The notes beneath the pieces were generated by a model, which was not told the DNA's origin, made no database searches, and worked only from the letters and a program-made list of their open reading frames with translations. A program made the translations under genes and the position numbers. A DNA stretch of 64,000 bases from Eustoma russellianum (Eukaryota; Streptophyta; Magnoliopsida; Gentianales; Gentianaceae): positions 28,441,450 through 28,505,449 of the forward strand of contig AP025047.1 in NCBI GenBank assembly GCA_036186865.1, in the 5' to 3' direction. Positions 11,199 through 23,356 of the stretch are shown one piece after another. Each line of letters opens with the position of its first letter. The stretch's first letter is position 1.

Positions 11199-11881
11199 GA
11201 CTGGACATTGTGACATGCATTGCACTGTTTTGAAAAGAAATTGCATACGTATTTGTGACTGTGTAGTGTAGTGCATATTTTGTCATGCATCACGCGAGTC
11301 GTTACGTTATGTTTGGTTTGTAACTGGATTGTCATTGAACTGTTACATGCGTATGAATTACGGTTCTTGTTCTGGTATGCTACTAGTCTATATTTTTTTG
11401 TGGTTATACAAGACATGTGCCCCCATCAATCCCTTGAATTATATATTACTCATGTCTTGCTATGTGTTGATCCCGTATGTCTTATAAGCGGGTTACTTGC
11501 TAGCGTTTTCCACTAAGGGTACTACTCTTGTTTTGCAGATGAGGCTAGTTACGACATGATATTCATAGAAGACGACAGTGAGTGGGCGGAATGGGATGTC
11601 TAGAAGTCACCTTGGGAATTGTGCTAGACTATTTCTTGTTATTTCAGTTTTCTTTGTTCATTTGAAGACTTAGATGGCTGCGTCCATAAACAGTTATTGA
11701 TAGTCACTTTATTGTTGGTGTACCGCTTTGATGGTTTAGATTTATGTGATACATGTTTCCGCACTTATTTCTCTTACGTCATTGATGATGTGTATTCGAG
11801 GGATGAGACGTCTTGTAGTCTTCTCAGTAAGCTACGACGGGTGCACCGGGTCGGATCCACTGTCCGGGTCGGGGCGCTACA

Positions 11882-12233
11882 GCTTGAGTAAAGAGAGACG
11901 AGACATTGTGGCATATAAACTCTTATACCAAATAGTGTAACTTAGATGAAGTTTGTATATTACTATTTAATTATCTATGAACTTGTGATTTGTACATTAC
12001 ACGTACACACTAATTCACTAGGATTGCATAGTTGAGTCTAGGAGGTGTTATTAATGTATTTACTCTCGATCAGTTTGTCTTATCATGCTTTCATACTTTT
12101 TTAGGCGTGCATATATACTTGTTATGCATGAATTGTTATTGTGCCAAGTGTCATTTTCATGAGTGTTTGACGGGCTGGTCTAAATTTTATTTTGTTTGTC
12201 CAAGGAAGTGCAAAATCTAAGTGTACGGAAATT
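11882..12233. other. intergenic, no feature seen
   Basis: AT-rich sequence between the Gypsy 3' LTR and the candidate solo LTR. No convincing coding region or repeat structure was seen. Confidence 0.5.
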
Positions 12234-13619
12234 TGATAAGTCATAAATTATAAATATTTTATCCTTCATAATTAGTGATTTTAAATAATAAATTGAATTA
12301 ATATTGTTGGACATTAAACGCTCTTCTAATTGGAGTTAATTTTGATAAGTATAGCTAAATTAGGATAAGTATGGAGAAAATATTACTTTTATTTGGTTTA
12401 TTTCTCAACTATGGTGATACTTCATCTTGAAAGAGAAGATTAAATGAGTCAAATAAGCAATCAATAAGAAATCCAAGAAGAAAAAGAAAAACTAGTAGCT
12501 TGTATAGCCTGACTTCCAATGAAATTTCGACCATGATAAAATCCAAATAATATTATGGCTTCTTCAAAAAAGTTATTCGTCAGACAGATAGCTTTCAAAT
12601 GCAATTTGAATCAATTAATATGGATACGCGTAGCTCTAGATATGATTCAAAAACGAACAGCTGAGAAACTGTCTGCAAAAATTTTATTTAAATCAGTTCT
12701 CCTATAGGATTAGAATTCTTTCTGTAAAGGAACTTTTTGTTGATTCCAAGACCCCCTTATGCACGAAATTTATGACTGACAAACACTCTATAAATAGTGT
12801 TAGACCTCTCCTATTCCCTGTTGTACCACCTTTTCTCCTCTATAAAGTTTTAGACAATTGTTATAAGGCTTTTTCTAGTTAAATGTTATTTTTTTCATGT
12901 GTTACTTTGGACCTCAAGACATCAAGGTCTAAACTCTGGATTCTCTCTAACAAGTGAATTTTTTATTTTCAATTAATTGTTGAGATTACATTTTAATTAT
13001 GTTCTTGAATGTACGTGGTTATTCTGCTTTGTATGATTTATGTGATTTATCTAGAAAGCGGTTACGTAATTATTATCAAATCTGCTGCTAGAAGTTGGTT
13101 ATACTACAGGTGTGTAATCAATTGATGTTAGTAAATATTATTCGGCTTTGAATCTTGATAAATTAAGGCTAAATTAGTAGAAGAATGGAAAGGTTAATCA
13201 ATCTAATTTGGTTAATTTGGGTTTATTTTTCCATGTCCAATGAAGTTCTTTGATTAATTAATCTCCTAACTTAGGCCTTGGGTCATTGTTGTTCCTACGT
13301 ATATAATCCAATTGCAAGAAAATAGCTTGGTTGGTCTTGCTGTTAGACTTTTTGCATGCTAAGAATTAATCTTTTGTTGATCCATGAACCAATTAATTGA
13401 AAGAAAGATAGTAACTTTGCTAGAGAGGGTTGCTATATTTAATATTGATTTTCTATTTGTTATTTAATTAGAGTTATAGAACCCACTTTATTTTGTTTAA
13501 ATTGCGTAACTAGATTATTTGTGCTATTGGTCTAGTTTTCTCCGTAGAAACGATTCCTATTTTCTTATTTACTTAGTTAGGATTACAAGTTATAAACTGG
13601 TGTAATACAATGTCCATCA
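12234..13619 (+). mobile_element. candidate old solo LTR (Athila/Tat-like)
   Basis: The stretch starts TGATAAGTCA and ends TGTCCATCA. The flanking five bases are AAATT (12229-12233) and AACTT (13620-13624), one mismatch. Its ends resemble those of the three-LTR element at 19663 (TGATATAAG ... CATCA). The right part has CCGTAGAAACGATTCC, like the CTCGTGGGATCGACAACCC found near the end of those LTRs. It includes a TATA box and no coding sequence. Degenerate, so moderate confidence. Confidence 0.42.
12789..12796 (+). promoter_or_regulatory. TATA box in candidate solo LTR
   Basis: CTCTATAAATAGTG is a strong plant TATA match, located about 560 bp into the candidate LTR where a U3 promoter would lie. 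Confidence 0.45.
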
Positions 13620-13723
13620 AACTTAGATGAGTTATTTTAAAGGGAGATTATCTTTTGACCTTCAAGGCTCATATGGTGTTTTCCTTTCATTTAGACTTAT
13701 ACACCCTATTGCTTTAAGGCTTA

Positions 13724-14136
13724 GATGGCGTTTGGTTGGGGGAAATGGGAATGAGGGAATGGGTTTGGAGGAATCTAAACTCATTCCGACTGTTTGTTTG
13801 GGAAAATGGATGAATGGATTTCATTTTGATATCCAACTATTTGGTAATGGATATCGTTTTTTGATATACTAGTCTCCTTGTCTATCAAACTGTGGAAATG
13901 AGGAGCCGTCGGTCAACGCCGCCGGCCGCCACCACCTGCCGCCGGTCCGCCGCCGTCGGCCGCTAGTCCGCTACCACCGGCGACCACTATTCCGACCGGT
14001 CACTATTCACTATCATACCCATTCCCACTTTAATAACAAACAACTATCACTTTTAACTCCAAACACATATCCTATAAATCCATTCTCTACTAAGCCCATT
14101 CCGATTCTGATTCCGATACGCCAACCAAACGCCACC
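13724..14136. mobile_element. MITE-like element with GGCGTTTGGTTGG terminal inverted repeats
   Basis: The left end reads GATGGCGTTTGGTTGG and the right end CCAACCAAACGCCACC, inverted repeats with one mismatch. Longer imperfect similarity extends inward (GGGAATGAG against CTCATTCC-like sequence). Flanks are TTA on the left and TAA on the right, compatible with TA or a diverged TWA duplication (Tc1/mariner or PIF/Harbinger), so the superfamily is not fixed. It is 413 bp, has a GC-rich centre (13905-13995, CCGCCGGCCG type) and no transposase. Confidence 0.7.
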
Positions 14137-15506
14137 TAAAAAGATATCAAGCATTTTGTATCTAAGTTAATTGTGAAATAGGAAATTTATGTTACATTCT
14201 CGAGGAAGATGTGTAAATTTAATCTAAAAAGAACTGCCTTTTAGCCTCGCAGAAGTTTGAGAAATATTGCAACTTTTAAGATGTTGTTTACTTTGTCTAA
14301 GATATGATGATTAAATTCATTGATGAGTAAAAGTACATGTGTTTAGTATCGAAACACGTATGTATGTTATGCAATATAAAATTATGAAAATTTATATTCA
14401 CATACAAAAACAAAAGACATGTCCTCGAGATTGTTAGAGACCAATAATATTCTCTCCACCTAATGACACCGCAATCCTTAACAAGCTAAATACTTGCTTC
14501 ACGTGAGGCTTTTTAAGAAGATTAATGGAATTCAATGCAGACGACTTTAAAGAGATGCTAATTATTTTTCTTAAGTATTATTATCGAACTATGCCTTTGT
14601 AAACGAGCATTCAGGTATATATTTACATATGTAAAGCAAAATGACTTATTAAATTAGCTGCGTTTCTTATATTGTGAAGTAGCAGCTAATCGAAACAATT
14701 CGACGTATCATTATAGGTCAACAGAAGACAACTTCTGTGTGTTTGTAGCACATGACCATGGTTGAATACATTTGACCCTCCATATCCTGTCATAGACGGG
14801 AGCCAAAAAAACAATGAGATACTGTTGTATTTTTGTTGTTTGGTTTTAGGCCAAACAAAGAGATGCATCAATGGTGGAAAATAGTATTTACTTACTATTG
14901 TCACATGTAGTCAAACCCTAGTTTCAGACACTATTTAAAATTAAATTGTCAAAACATTTTAGCACAATTATCTTAAATAATGTTATAAATATTTTTGATA
15001 AAATGAGGTACTAAAAGGTCTTAGCAATTTGGTCTTAGATGATGGTTAGTAAACTACATATTCAATCACATGCAATAAAACTTTTAGAAGAAAGAAAATA
15101 TCTATTATGACAAAATAATAGGAAATCACAAAATAAAGAAAACAATTGCAAAACAAAGGGGTCAGAACAATGAAACGCTGCAAACAAAATAACATTCTTA
15201 AGCTGATTGCCTGTGGAAATCCCATAAATGGAAAGGGAAAACTTACTATTTTCAGTTTAAGCTATTGATACAGTAGTTACAAAATCCTTAAGTTAGATAT
15301 CATCTAAGGTGGCCCATAGTCGTCTTATAATCTATTGGATAAAGTACTAAAATATTTAATTGTTACGTTAAAATAATAAACGTACATATAATTTAAACAT
15401 CATTTGGCTCTATCACACATTATGCAAGCTTTTGTGTGTCAAATATGTCTTTATTAGACCAGACACCACCATTTGGAATCAAAATAGGACCGAAGAATCG
15501 TCACCA
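14137..15506. other. intergenic region 3' of the NLR gene
   Basis: AT-rich, with no convincing coding frame. It should contain the NLR 3' UTR and polyadenylation signals on the minus strand, but I cannot place them with confidence. Confidence 0.45.
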
Positions 15507-18500
15507 TTAGAAGAAATGTTGAACCTCATTTCCATAGTCTTTCTGTTCCTGAACAATTTGGATGGCTGAATGTACCAATTCTTCACAGACTTGTTTAGTT
15601 TCAATCCTCTGCAAAGTCGGACATTCAGCGAAACAAGCAGGTATCTCCTTTAGATAAGAGCAAAAGCGGAATGAAAGTTTCTCCAGACAATAAAATGAAT
15701 CAAAGGATACATTCCATTCTTCCAAATCACTGAAAGAAATTGATAAGCCTTTTAGTTTCTGGAATTGGCCATCTTCCACTACCCATCGCTTCCATCTACC
15801 CTCGAGTCTCAGGACCTCAAGACATGGTAATTTTCCAAATGCTAATAATAAGTCCTCTGAGTGGTTTTTGGAAGTCGAAATATCTAGTCTCTTGAGAGTT
15901 AAAGGTAAGCTTAAATGTACGGGATCCCCAACTACCCGTAAGCGCAATGACTCGAGCTTACGCATAAAATCAATTGTGAAAACTTTACCCACCCATCCTC
16001 GGCCTTCCAAAGAGCAGTTCAACTTCTGAATATTCGGTAGCCTTTGCAGAACTGCTCCTGCAATTGTGTTATCATGTAGGCATATATCTGACAGGAATTC
16101 CAGGTTATCCAATGATTGTTGGCATTCTTCATTGTCATCATCTTCTAGTTCAAACACACAACCTCCAGGAAACTCCAAATGTCTAAGCATTTTCATCTTC
16201 CAAATACTCTTAGGCAACTTTGAGGGGCCGGCGAGACTAGTTATTACAATGAAAGTCTCTAGATTCCACAAGTTACAAATAGATTCTTCTATAACTTTCC
16301 CCTGCCGATTCCGCAATGCTAAATATCTTAGATGAACTAGATGATTAGGGATTTTGGATCCAGTCTGCCCTTCTAAATGCAAGACTTGGACAAGCTTCAA
16401 CTTTTCTATGACAAATTCCTTAACGTCTTTTTGGTGCCACAAGAGTAATGAATGAATAGCTTCAAGAGTGGTTGGTTCGACATCATCAAATGATCTTCTC
16501 ATGGAAATTCGAAACAAGCTACGTATTTTGGAGTTTGAGGAATCAAATGCATCATATCCATCTCTCAGGCAAAGAAAGTTGTCCTCTTCCGCTTGCTTTC
16601 GACAGAAATCTCCTATTAGGTCATGAAGACGGCACGTTCTAATCTCACCCTTAAGAGTACTATCAACAGCAGTAACAAGGTTTCTGTCAACTAAATCCCT
16701 CAAATGATCTTTTGCCATAATTCTTAAGCTCTTTGTCGTTGATTTATTTACAAATCCTTCACCAATCCATAGCTGCCTTAATTGTTTTGCTATGATCAAT
16801 CGATCCTCTTCGTATATCCCCATATAAAGAAAGCATGATTTCAAATGCTCCGGTAGATGCTTGTAACTATATCCAATTATCTGCTTACATTCTTTCCCAA
16901 CAAATTGACAAGTTGCTTCTGCGATTTCCTTCCACCAACTAGGACTTGTTTTGTTACTTGCAAGAAGACCTGCAACTACAACGACGGATAGAGGAAGACC
17001 TTTGCAGTTTTTTACGATTACCTTTCCAAGCTCAGAAGCATATGCGGGACAATTATTTTTACCGAACAGCTTTATATGTAATAACTTGAAACTTTCATCA
17101 TCAAAGAGTGGGCGTATGTTATGACAAGTACTTCTAACATCCACGGCAACTTTAAGTTCTCTGGTCGTGAAAATAACTCTGCTTCTGTTTTTGTCGTCTG
17201 GAAATGAACTTTTTACTGCATCCCATGCTTTGATATCCCATATATCATCGACTACAATGAGGTACGTTTGGCCACTAAGACACCTCCAAAGATGGTGAGC
17301 TAAGTCATCCTCCGTCATTGTATCAAATTCATCCTTTTTGCAGTTGTTAATGCCAGATAAAATTTCAACCAAAAAATTCTTTTTATCAAGAACTTGAGAA
17401 ACACTACCCCAAGCCACTTTGTGAAAATGGTGTCTAACGTTTTCGGAATTACATACTGCCTTAGCCAATGTGCTCTTTCCCAACCCACCCATGCCAATAA
17501 TGGATATGATACTAAGTGATTCATGTCCCCCTGTAAGTTCATCCATAATTTTGCTTGTTTCTTCCTTCAGAATGATTACTTCTTCTTCACTGTTCAATGG
17601 AAACCGTCTACTTTCTATGGTTGCACTAGTGGACTGCAGCGAAGTAGGAAGGACGCTGGTATCGTTTATCCTCCAGTTTTCCGCCTCCTCAAGCTTTCTT
17701 TTTCCGCCCACCTTCTCAAGATTTCCCTTCACATCATGAATTTGATCTAGAATAACAGAGAGGCTTGCCATATTGTACCATATTGGATGAATCCGGACGG
17801 AACACGAGTTGACTGCATGTTCAGTTCGGTATGCGAGGTTAATTAGTTGTGACCAGGTTTCTTCGAATTCCATTTGCTCTTTTTGAAGCTCAAAAGTACC
17901 AATGATCAAGGGCCTCAAGGAGACCATTTCCTCCACAATTTTTACTATAGAACTCTTCGCAAAAGGAATGAAACTTGTGTCACTATATATCTTCTCCTTC
18001 AACCTTTCGAGGTTTTGCAAGAGCAAGTAATAAAATCCTAGACCATTAGTCCTAGGGAAAGTTGAATCTGGGACTTTACCATATAGTTGTTCAACCTTGT
18101 CCTTTGTTTCTTTAAGCTCTTCAGCGAAATCATTTAAAAGCATCTTATCCTTTATGATAAGATGAGGAGACAGAATGAGATACGTAGATTTGCTGAAAAG
18201 AAGATCAATTTGGTGGCTTATGAGAGCTAATTGTTCATCATGGTTACAGCCTCCAGGAGGACTAGACTGAAAAGACAGGAGAAATATGAGCCCCTCCCGA
18301 ACAATTCCCAAATCGTCCTTAGATAGGCCATCAAGGTGAAGATTAACTAATCCCACAACAACTTGTTGATAAAGAAAAGGGTCATCAGAGGGCTGCAACT
18401 TAATCGCCTTCAGGGAAACAAAATAGACAGCTATGGCATCATTGCCGCAAGGCTTGATGATATTCTGATGCATATCAGATAACATTTGATGTATTTTGGA

Positions 18501-19265
18501 TTCAAATTTAAGATTTCCGTTCTCTGCATTTACCCAGAACAGAAAAAACAGGGATGCTACCTCATTTGCAAAAGTCTGAAAACAGAGTGTTAAGGCTCTC
18601 AACTCCTTGCAGTCTACCCCTTCATGAGCAGTCATGAACCCAAAGAAACTCTTCGATAAGATTAACCTCTCCTTGAGGGTATCGGATTGCTTCTTCATCA
18701 GGGGAATTACAACCTCCAGATTGTGAAGGACAAGTTGAAGGAATTGGAACATCTGATCACTTGGTAAAGGACTGCACTGAAATGAGGAATGTAATAAAGC
18801 ATGATGATAGTCTACCATTAGTAGCTTAGACTGCTGAATAGTACCTTCCAGAAAGGAAGCCAAAAGATCCCAATCTTGTTTTCCAGGTTCGGTTTTCAAC
18901 CAAATGTAATCGTCTACGCGATCTCCGAAATCCTCCCAAAGACCTTGAAGAATACTGAGCATGGATCTTAGGCTTGCATCTGTATCATCATCCCATGTAG
19001 CAAAGCACCAAAATATCATTTTGAAGAACATGAGTTCCCTTTTGCACGACTGGATTTGGGTATAAGCCTCCTTCCAATACTCATCAATCTCTGAGTTTCT
19101 TTCAAATGGGTCGTAATCCTCTTTCAGCCATCCAAGATGATTCTTGTACCATATAACGAATACCTCTAGGTATAAACCACAATCAAATTCACAGTCGAGT
19201 TCATCCTCGAAGGCTTGAATCTCAGTCAGTTGATGAAGAGCATAATCAACACAAGTCCAAACCAT
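15507..19265 (-). CDS. R1-type CC-NB-ARC-LRR disease resistance protein
   Basis: An intact 1252-residue intracellular immune receptor, encoded in one exon. Residues ~1-540 form the long N-terminal region typical of the potato R1 late-blight family. The NB-ARC region starts at about 560: P-loop GMGGLGKST at ~590-598, kinase-2 VVDDIWD at ~669, RNBS-B with IFTTRE at ~692, GLPL at ~754, RNBS-D CFLYMGIYEED at ~808, and an MHD-position LHD at ~879. LRRs run from ~900 to ~1235. All nucleotide-binding motifs look complete, so it may be functional. The start MVWTC is supported by the paralogous pseudogene, which begins MFWTC at the same place. Length is close to R1 (about 1290). NLRs of this type sense pathogen effectors and trigger cell death through ATP/ADP exchange in NB-ARC. 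A three-LTR element lies about 400 bp upstream. Confidence 0.94.
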   Translation of the reverse strand: MVWTCVDYALHQLTEIQAFEDELDCEFDCGLYLEVFVIWYKNHLGWLKEDYDPFERNSEIDEYWKEAYTQIQSCKRELMFFKMIFWCFATWDDDTDASLRSMLSILQGLWEDFGDRVDDYIWLKTEPGKQDWDLLASFLEGTIQQSKLLMVDYHHALLHSSFQCSPLPSDQMFQFLQLVLHNLEVVIPLMKKQSDTLKERLILSKSFFGFMTAHEGVDCKELRALTLCFQTFANEVASLFFLFWVNAENGNLKFESKIHQMLSDMHQNIIKPCGNDAIAVYFVSLKAIKLQPSDDPFLYQQVVVGLVNLHLDGLSKDDLGIVREGLIFLLSFQSSPPGGCNHDEQLALISHQIDLLFSKSTYLILSPHLIIKDKMLLNDFAEELKETKDKVEQLYGKVPDSTFPRTNGLGFYYLLLQNLERLKEKIYSDTSFIPFAKSSIVKIVEEMVSLRPLIIGTFELQKEQMEFEETWSQLINLAYRTEHAVNSCSVRIHPIWYNMASLSVILDQIHDVKGNLEKVGGKRKLEEAENWRINDTSVLPTSLQSTSATIESRRFPLNSEEEVIILKEETSKIMDELTGGHESLSIISIIGMGGLGKSTLAKAVCNSENVRHHFHKVAWGSVSQVLDKKNFLVEILSGINNCKKDEFDTMTEDDLAHHLWRCLSGQTYLIVVDDIWDIKAWDAVKSSFPDDKNRSRVIFTTRELKVAVDVRSTCHNIRPLFDDESFKLLHIKLFGKNNCPAYASELGKVIVKNCKGLPLSVVVVAGLLASNKTSPSWWKEIAEATCQFVGKECKQIIGYSYKHLPEHLKSCFLYMGIYEEDRLIIAKQLRQLWIGEGFVNKSTTKSLRIMAKDHLRDLVDRNLVTAVDSTLKGEIRTCRLHDLIGDFCRKQAEEDNFLCLRDGYDAFDSSNSKIRSLFRISMRRSFDDVEPTTLEAIHSLLLWHQKDVKEFVIEKLKLVQVLHLEGQTGSKIPNHLVHLRYLALRNRQGKVIEESICNLWNLETFIVITSLAGPSKLPKSIWKMKMLRHLEFPGGCVFELEDDDNEECQQSLDNLEFLSDICLHDNTIAGAVLQRLPNIQKLNCSLEGRGWVGKVFTIDFMRKLESLRLRVVGDPVHLSLPLTLKRLDISTSKNHSEDLLLAFGKLPCLEVLRLEGRWKRWVVEDGQFQKLKGLSISFSDLEEWNVSFDSFYCLEKLSFRFCSYLKEIPACFAECPTLQRIETKQVCEELVHSAIQIVQEQKDYGNEVQHFF

Positions 19266-19662
19266 TTTATCGCCTAGAAAGTGTGATTGGTATTCCTGTA
19301 AAGGGCAAAATGATTTTTTTTTTTTTTTTTTGGAGAGAGGAAGTATTGCTCAAAGTCGGAGGAAGGAAAAGTGCTTGCCTTGACCCGTTGACAAGCAGAT
19401 TCAATTCTTTAAGATAAGTTTACCTTTTCATTTTTTGGATTAAATCATAAAAGGAAAAATCCACTTTGAAGACCAATTTTTTCAAAGAGGAATATTTTTG
19501 ACATTTAATGATTTAACAAACTACATTCAAGACTTCTGTCCTGATTTTTTTTCTTTTTGGCCTATAACTTTCTTATGTTTTTTAACTAAAATTAACAACT
19601 ATTATTTCTTTGTCAAAGTTAAGAATAAAGGAGAAATCATATGTTATATCTTCGAGGATGAT
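19266..19662 (-). promoter_or_regulatory. short proximal upstream region of the NLR gene
   Basis: Only about 397 bp separate the NLR start codon from the retroelement. It has an 18-T run (19314-19331) and AT-rich sequence. The first ~110 bp resemble the region beside the pseudogene start (55521-55605), so that part is ancestral. No clear TATA box for the minus strand was found; an upstream exon or promoter beyond the insertion cannot be excluded. Confidence 0.4.
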
Positions 19663-21366
19663 TGATATAAGTGATTTTATATATATTTTTGTACCTTCTA
19701 TTATTTAATCCGAGCAATATTTTTGCACTTTATCGGATAAAAATGATTGATTCGGGTATTTTTAGTTTCATCGGAATAATTAGAAACAATTGATTTTTAG
19801 CTAAATTAACTACATGTTTTGAGCTTAATTGAATTATTAATTAAATGAGTCTATTTTCTATGTTAGTAGTTAAATAAATCTTTAGTTTATTTTATTTTAT
19901 CAGAACTAAATTTGTTTTTTACTTAAATGAAGGAAATATATCTGATAAATATCAAGATAAAGATAAAGTTTTAAGAAAATATGATTAATTCAAGAAAGTG
20001 GTTAAGATCTGATTTTCTGAGATGAAACATACAGCTGATAAAAATTCTACAAATCAGCAGCATCACAACAGCCGTAAATGGACATCTCCCACCAGGAGAT
20101 TTTCCCTCAAACCGGACGCGTTTCTCCAGAAGCCCTTGCTAGCCATCACATCGGTCAAAGAAAGGGGAAAAGGCAAGTCAATTGCCTGCCAATGGAAAGG
20201 CATGAAAGAGAAAAAAGAAAAAGCAACCAAAAGAAAGAGAAAAGCAGTCCTGCGCCAGTCGCGTCAGACGTCAGCCTTCTGCCAGCGCGCATCAATCAGG
20301 CCGGCTAGGAAAAAGAGAGAGAAAAAAACACAGATCAGCCTTTCTGCCAGTTTTTCAATGGTCTCATCGCGTCAGGCAGCAAGTTAGCCAGTCTGTTAGA
20401 ATTTTTCTTTCTCCATCTGTCCGTTCTCCAGCCAGTCTTTAGTATGCGTCAGTCAACCAGTAGAGAGACAGCAGCATCTCTATCCAGTCCAATGTCAGCG
20501 GCGCGTCAGAGGCAGTCTACCAGGTGAGATTTCTGAAACTATCTGGTTGCAGTTTTACACACGGTTTCTTTTTCTAATGTTGTTTTATTCAATTATATGA
20601 TGAATAATATGGATTGAAGCCGTGGCTAAACTTTTATTTCTTTGATTAGGTTTTTTTGTAAAAGTTGAATTGTTTTGATGTTTTAATGTATTAGTTTTCC
20701 TTTTTTGATTTATTCAATTCACTAGTTGAATTCCAATCGTTAATTGTTGTGTATGTTTTTATTGCGTCAATAGATTAGGTACCTATTGACAGGACATATA
20801 GTTAATTTCGAAGAATCGGAAGGTGAAGAGTTTAATTAGGATCGTGTCAACAACAACCTTATAGTAAAATTGACTAGGGATAGATTCGATTTCTATAGGG
20901 GGATTGCTAGGACTAAATAATTAAATGTTATTGAAACTAGGGAATTCCACAAATATTTAATACGACTTATTTGATTAAAATTCACACAGGGATATGGAGT
21001 TTATCAAATTCAATTAGGTTTTTACACCAAGACATTGGTAAAATTAAAATAGGAAAATTCTTCCTTAGTGGTTCGGAATAGAAACCAGTTAATTATTTTG
21101 GGTTAAAAAGTGGATTACACTTTACAAAAGGATTCAACCGAGACATAAACTAGTCAAGGAGATCTTCTAGGGGAAAAGTTAAGGCTTGATATTTAGCTAG
21201 TAGTTAGTTTTTGTTTTTGTTAAATTTTATTGATGAGGTTTAAATTAAGGCAAAAAAAGTTTTGTTACTTGAAATTAGTCCTCGTGGGATCGACAACCCT
21301 ATTGCCTGCTACTCTACGATTGTACCTAGTGCACTTGTTAGTTAGAAGTTAAGAAATTGCACATCA
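19663..21366 (+). repeat. LTR1 of three-LTR element
   Basis: 1704 bp, TGATATAAG ... GCACATCA. It carries a GC-richer central part (about 20040-20530) with many CGTCAG motifs. It differs by a few percent from LTR2 and LTR3, which share more variants with each other (for example GTAAAAAATG and AACTATTG). Confidence 0.88.
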
Positions 21367-21639
21367 AGTTTTTGGCGTCGTTGCCGGGGACTGTATTTTA
21401 ATATCGTATAATTATTTCTAACCTTGAGATTAAACCAACATATTATATATATATATATATATATAAATATATATCAAAAAAAGATTTTTCATTAGGACAG
21501 TTTATATATATATTATATATAAAATTTTTTCTGTTTTCGATGTCCTGTTTTTTTCCGTTCTATGTTCTCTTTTTATATTTTTTTCCCTTTTCCGTCTTTC
21601 TATTTTTAATATTATATTATATATATAAAATAATTATTG

Positions 21640-21678
<39 letters not shown>

Positions 21679-23356
21679 TCTACTGTTTTCTTTGTTAGGT
21701 TTAATTAGTTACTTTTTTTTTGTTTTCAGTTTTTTTTCCTTTTCTTCTTTTTGCATGTTTCTTCGTTTAATTAGTTTCTTAATTAGTTTTCTATTTGTGT
21801 CAGTGTCAAAAGTTTGTAAGTTTTTTATTGAATTATATTCAGAGGCTGTTGAGCAATGAATTCTTTCAAGTTTTTCTTATAAACTTTAGCCTTTGTTATT
21901 TCTTTATAGTAGTTTTCTTTCTCGGTTTGTGGTTCTGCTTTTTGTTTTTGTTTTATAGGACTTGAAGCTGAAGGAACCGGGGAGGAGTCAACTGTCGTTA
22001 CAATATCTTGTTGCTGCCCGTGGATTAAATCAGCTGAGTTTCTTACCCATGTTCTTATATTTTTCTTTCATTGAGTACAATGTTAATTTCTAAAGTGTGG
22101 GGGGGGGGGTAAGAAGCTTAATTTTTAAAATGCATGAAATTCGAAAAAAAAAGTGCCTAAATGAGCGTAAATTTTAAAATTTTTGATATTCTATGGATAT
22201 GTATCGATGATTATTTCAAGTGAGTAGTTACGAAGAACATGAGATGCCTTTTGAATAATGTAATGATTCAATGTTAATTATATTTTATTCTATGTAAATT
22301 GAGAAATTTTGAGCACGTATAGCCATGATCTTATGATTTGTGGATAATAGTGAAGAATTATGCTTATTCATGCATCTTTTGGCATTCTAGAACTTATTTT
22401 GATTGCTCATCGAGGCGAAAATTTATAGATGATTTCAAATTGACTTAGAGATGACAATCATAGACGTTCTTTGGACTGTTTGAGCCTTTTTAGCCATCCC
22501 TACAATCATTTTATCCCTAGTACCCTTTTTAGCCTAATTATTAAGAATGGTGAGACCCTATTCGATTTTTTTTTGTTGTTAAACCTCATTAACTTTCCAT
22601 TTTAGCCTACTAAAAATATATCATATCCCTTTTTGTCCCTATTTAAGAGAGCTTATATGGCACTTTACCTGATTTGGGATGAAGAATAGTTGGTTACAAG
22701 GATGAGATAAGGTTGAGAAGATGTACAAATATGTCATTACAAGGGAATGGTGATGAAAAAAAAGGTTCAAATAATGAAAAAAGAATGCTGAAAAAAGGAT
22801 GAAAAAATAGCCAAAGTGAAAAAGAAAAAGAATTATATGGTCGGTGATATAAAAAGCATGGAGTTAATTATAGTGATTTGTTCTCAAAAGATGTAGAGGG
22901 CTTTTGAATTGTAAGAAGAGTTTGTTTCATTAGCATGTCATTTTTTGCAAGCTCTCTTAGATTTTTCTTTGAATCCTTTATCCTTCGTTTGAAACCAAGT
23001 CCCTGGCCTTACGTTAAAAGCTTAAAAGTCCTACTTGATCTTTGTTGATTCAAGTCATCTACATTAGTGGAGAGGGGGAAAGAAGAATAAGCCTATGGGA
23101 TGTTCATCAGTCATAGTTTGCATAATTTAAATTGATTGTTTACGAAAAGCTCGAGATTGGCTATTCACACACACCTCGATTGCATGGGATAAATATAGTT
23201 GATATACGAATTGTGAAGTTGTTTGATTGGTTATCTTGATTGGACTTTTCGACTATTTATGTGAATAATTGTTGATACATGTTCGTTAAAAGATCGAGTA
23301 TATTGTCATAATTATTTTATTTGCTCGAGGACGATCAAAGGCTAAGTGGGGGTAGC
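21367..23356 (+). mobile_element. internal region A, single-copy form
   Basis: 1990 bp without gag or pol motifs. It contains AT microsatellites (21447-21465; 21641-21674) and an 11-G run (22099-22109) after TAAAGTGT. Positions 21591-23220 correspond to one copy of the block that is tandemly amplified in internal region B. It ends with a purine-rich AAGTGGGGGTAG tract before LTR2. Confidence 0.8.
21373..21390 (+). other. primer binding site, tRNA-Asp type (one C-to-T change)
   Basis: The site reads TGGCGTCGTTGCCGGGGA and pairs with the plant tRNA-Asp 3' end except for one T where the second copy (25070) has C. Confidence 0.8.

Larger units (their letters stand above)
6374..11881 (+). mobile_element. 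3' LTR of Tekay-like element, split by a nested solo LTR
   Basis: The LTR begins TGTTATGTCCCGC after the polypurine tract and ends GGGGCGCTACA at 11881. Its two parts are 6374-7465 and 10500-11881. Without the 3029-bp insertion and one copy of the 5-bp duplication it is about 2474 bp. Positions 7403-7465 and 10495-11881 match the 5' LTR at 1-1443. The base run after 11881 is GCTTG; the matching left target duplication is outside the window. Confidence 0.9.

Noticed and set aside
16066..17750. Plus-strand frames opposite the NLR gene
   Set aside because: Shadow frames antisense to a long conserved coding region, with no motif of their own.
20022..20387. 121-residue Lys/Arg/Ser-rich frame, also in the other LTRs
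   Set aside because: It lies wholly inside LTR1, and its counterparts in LTR2 and LTR3 are shifted or interrupted, so there is no sign of coding conservation.
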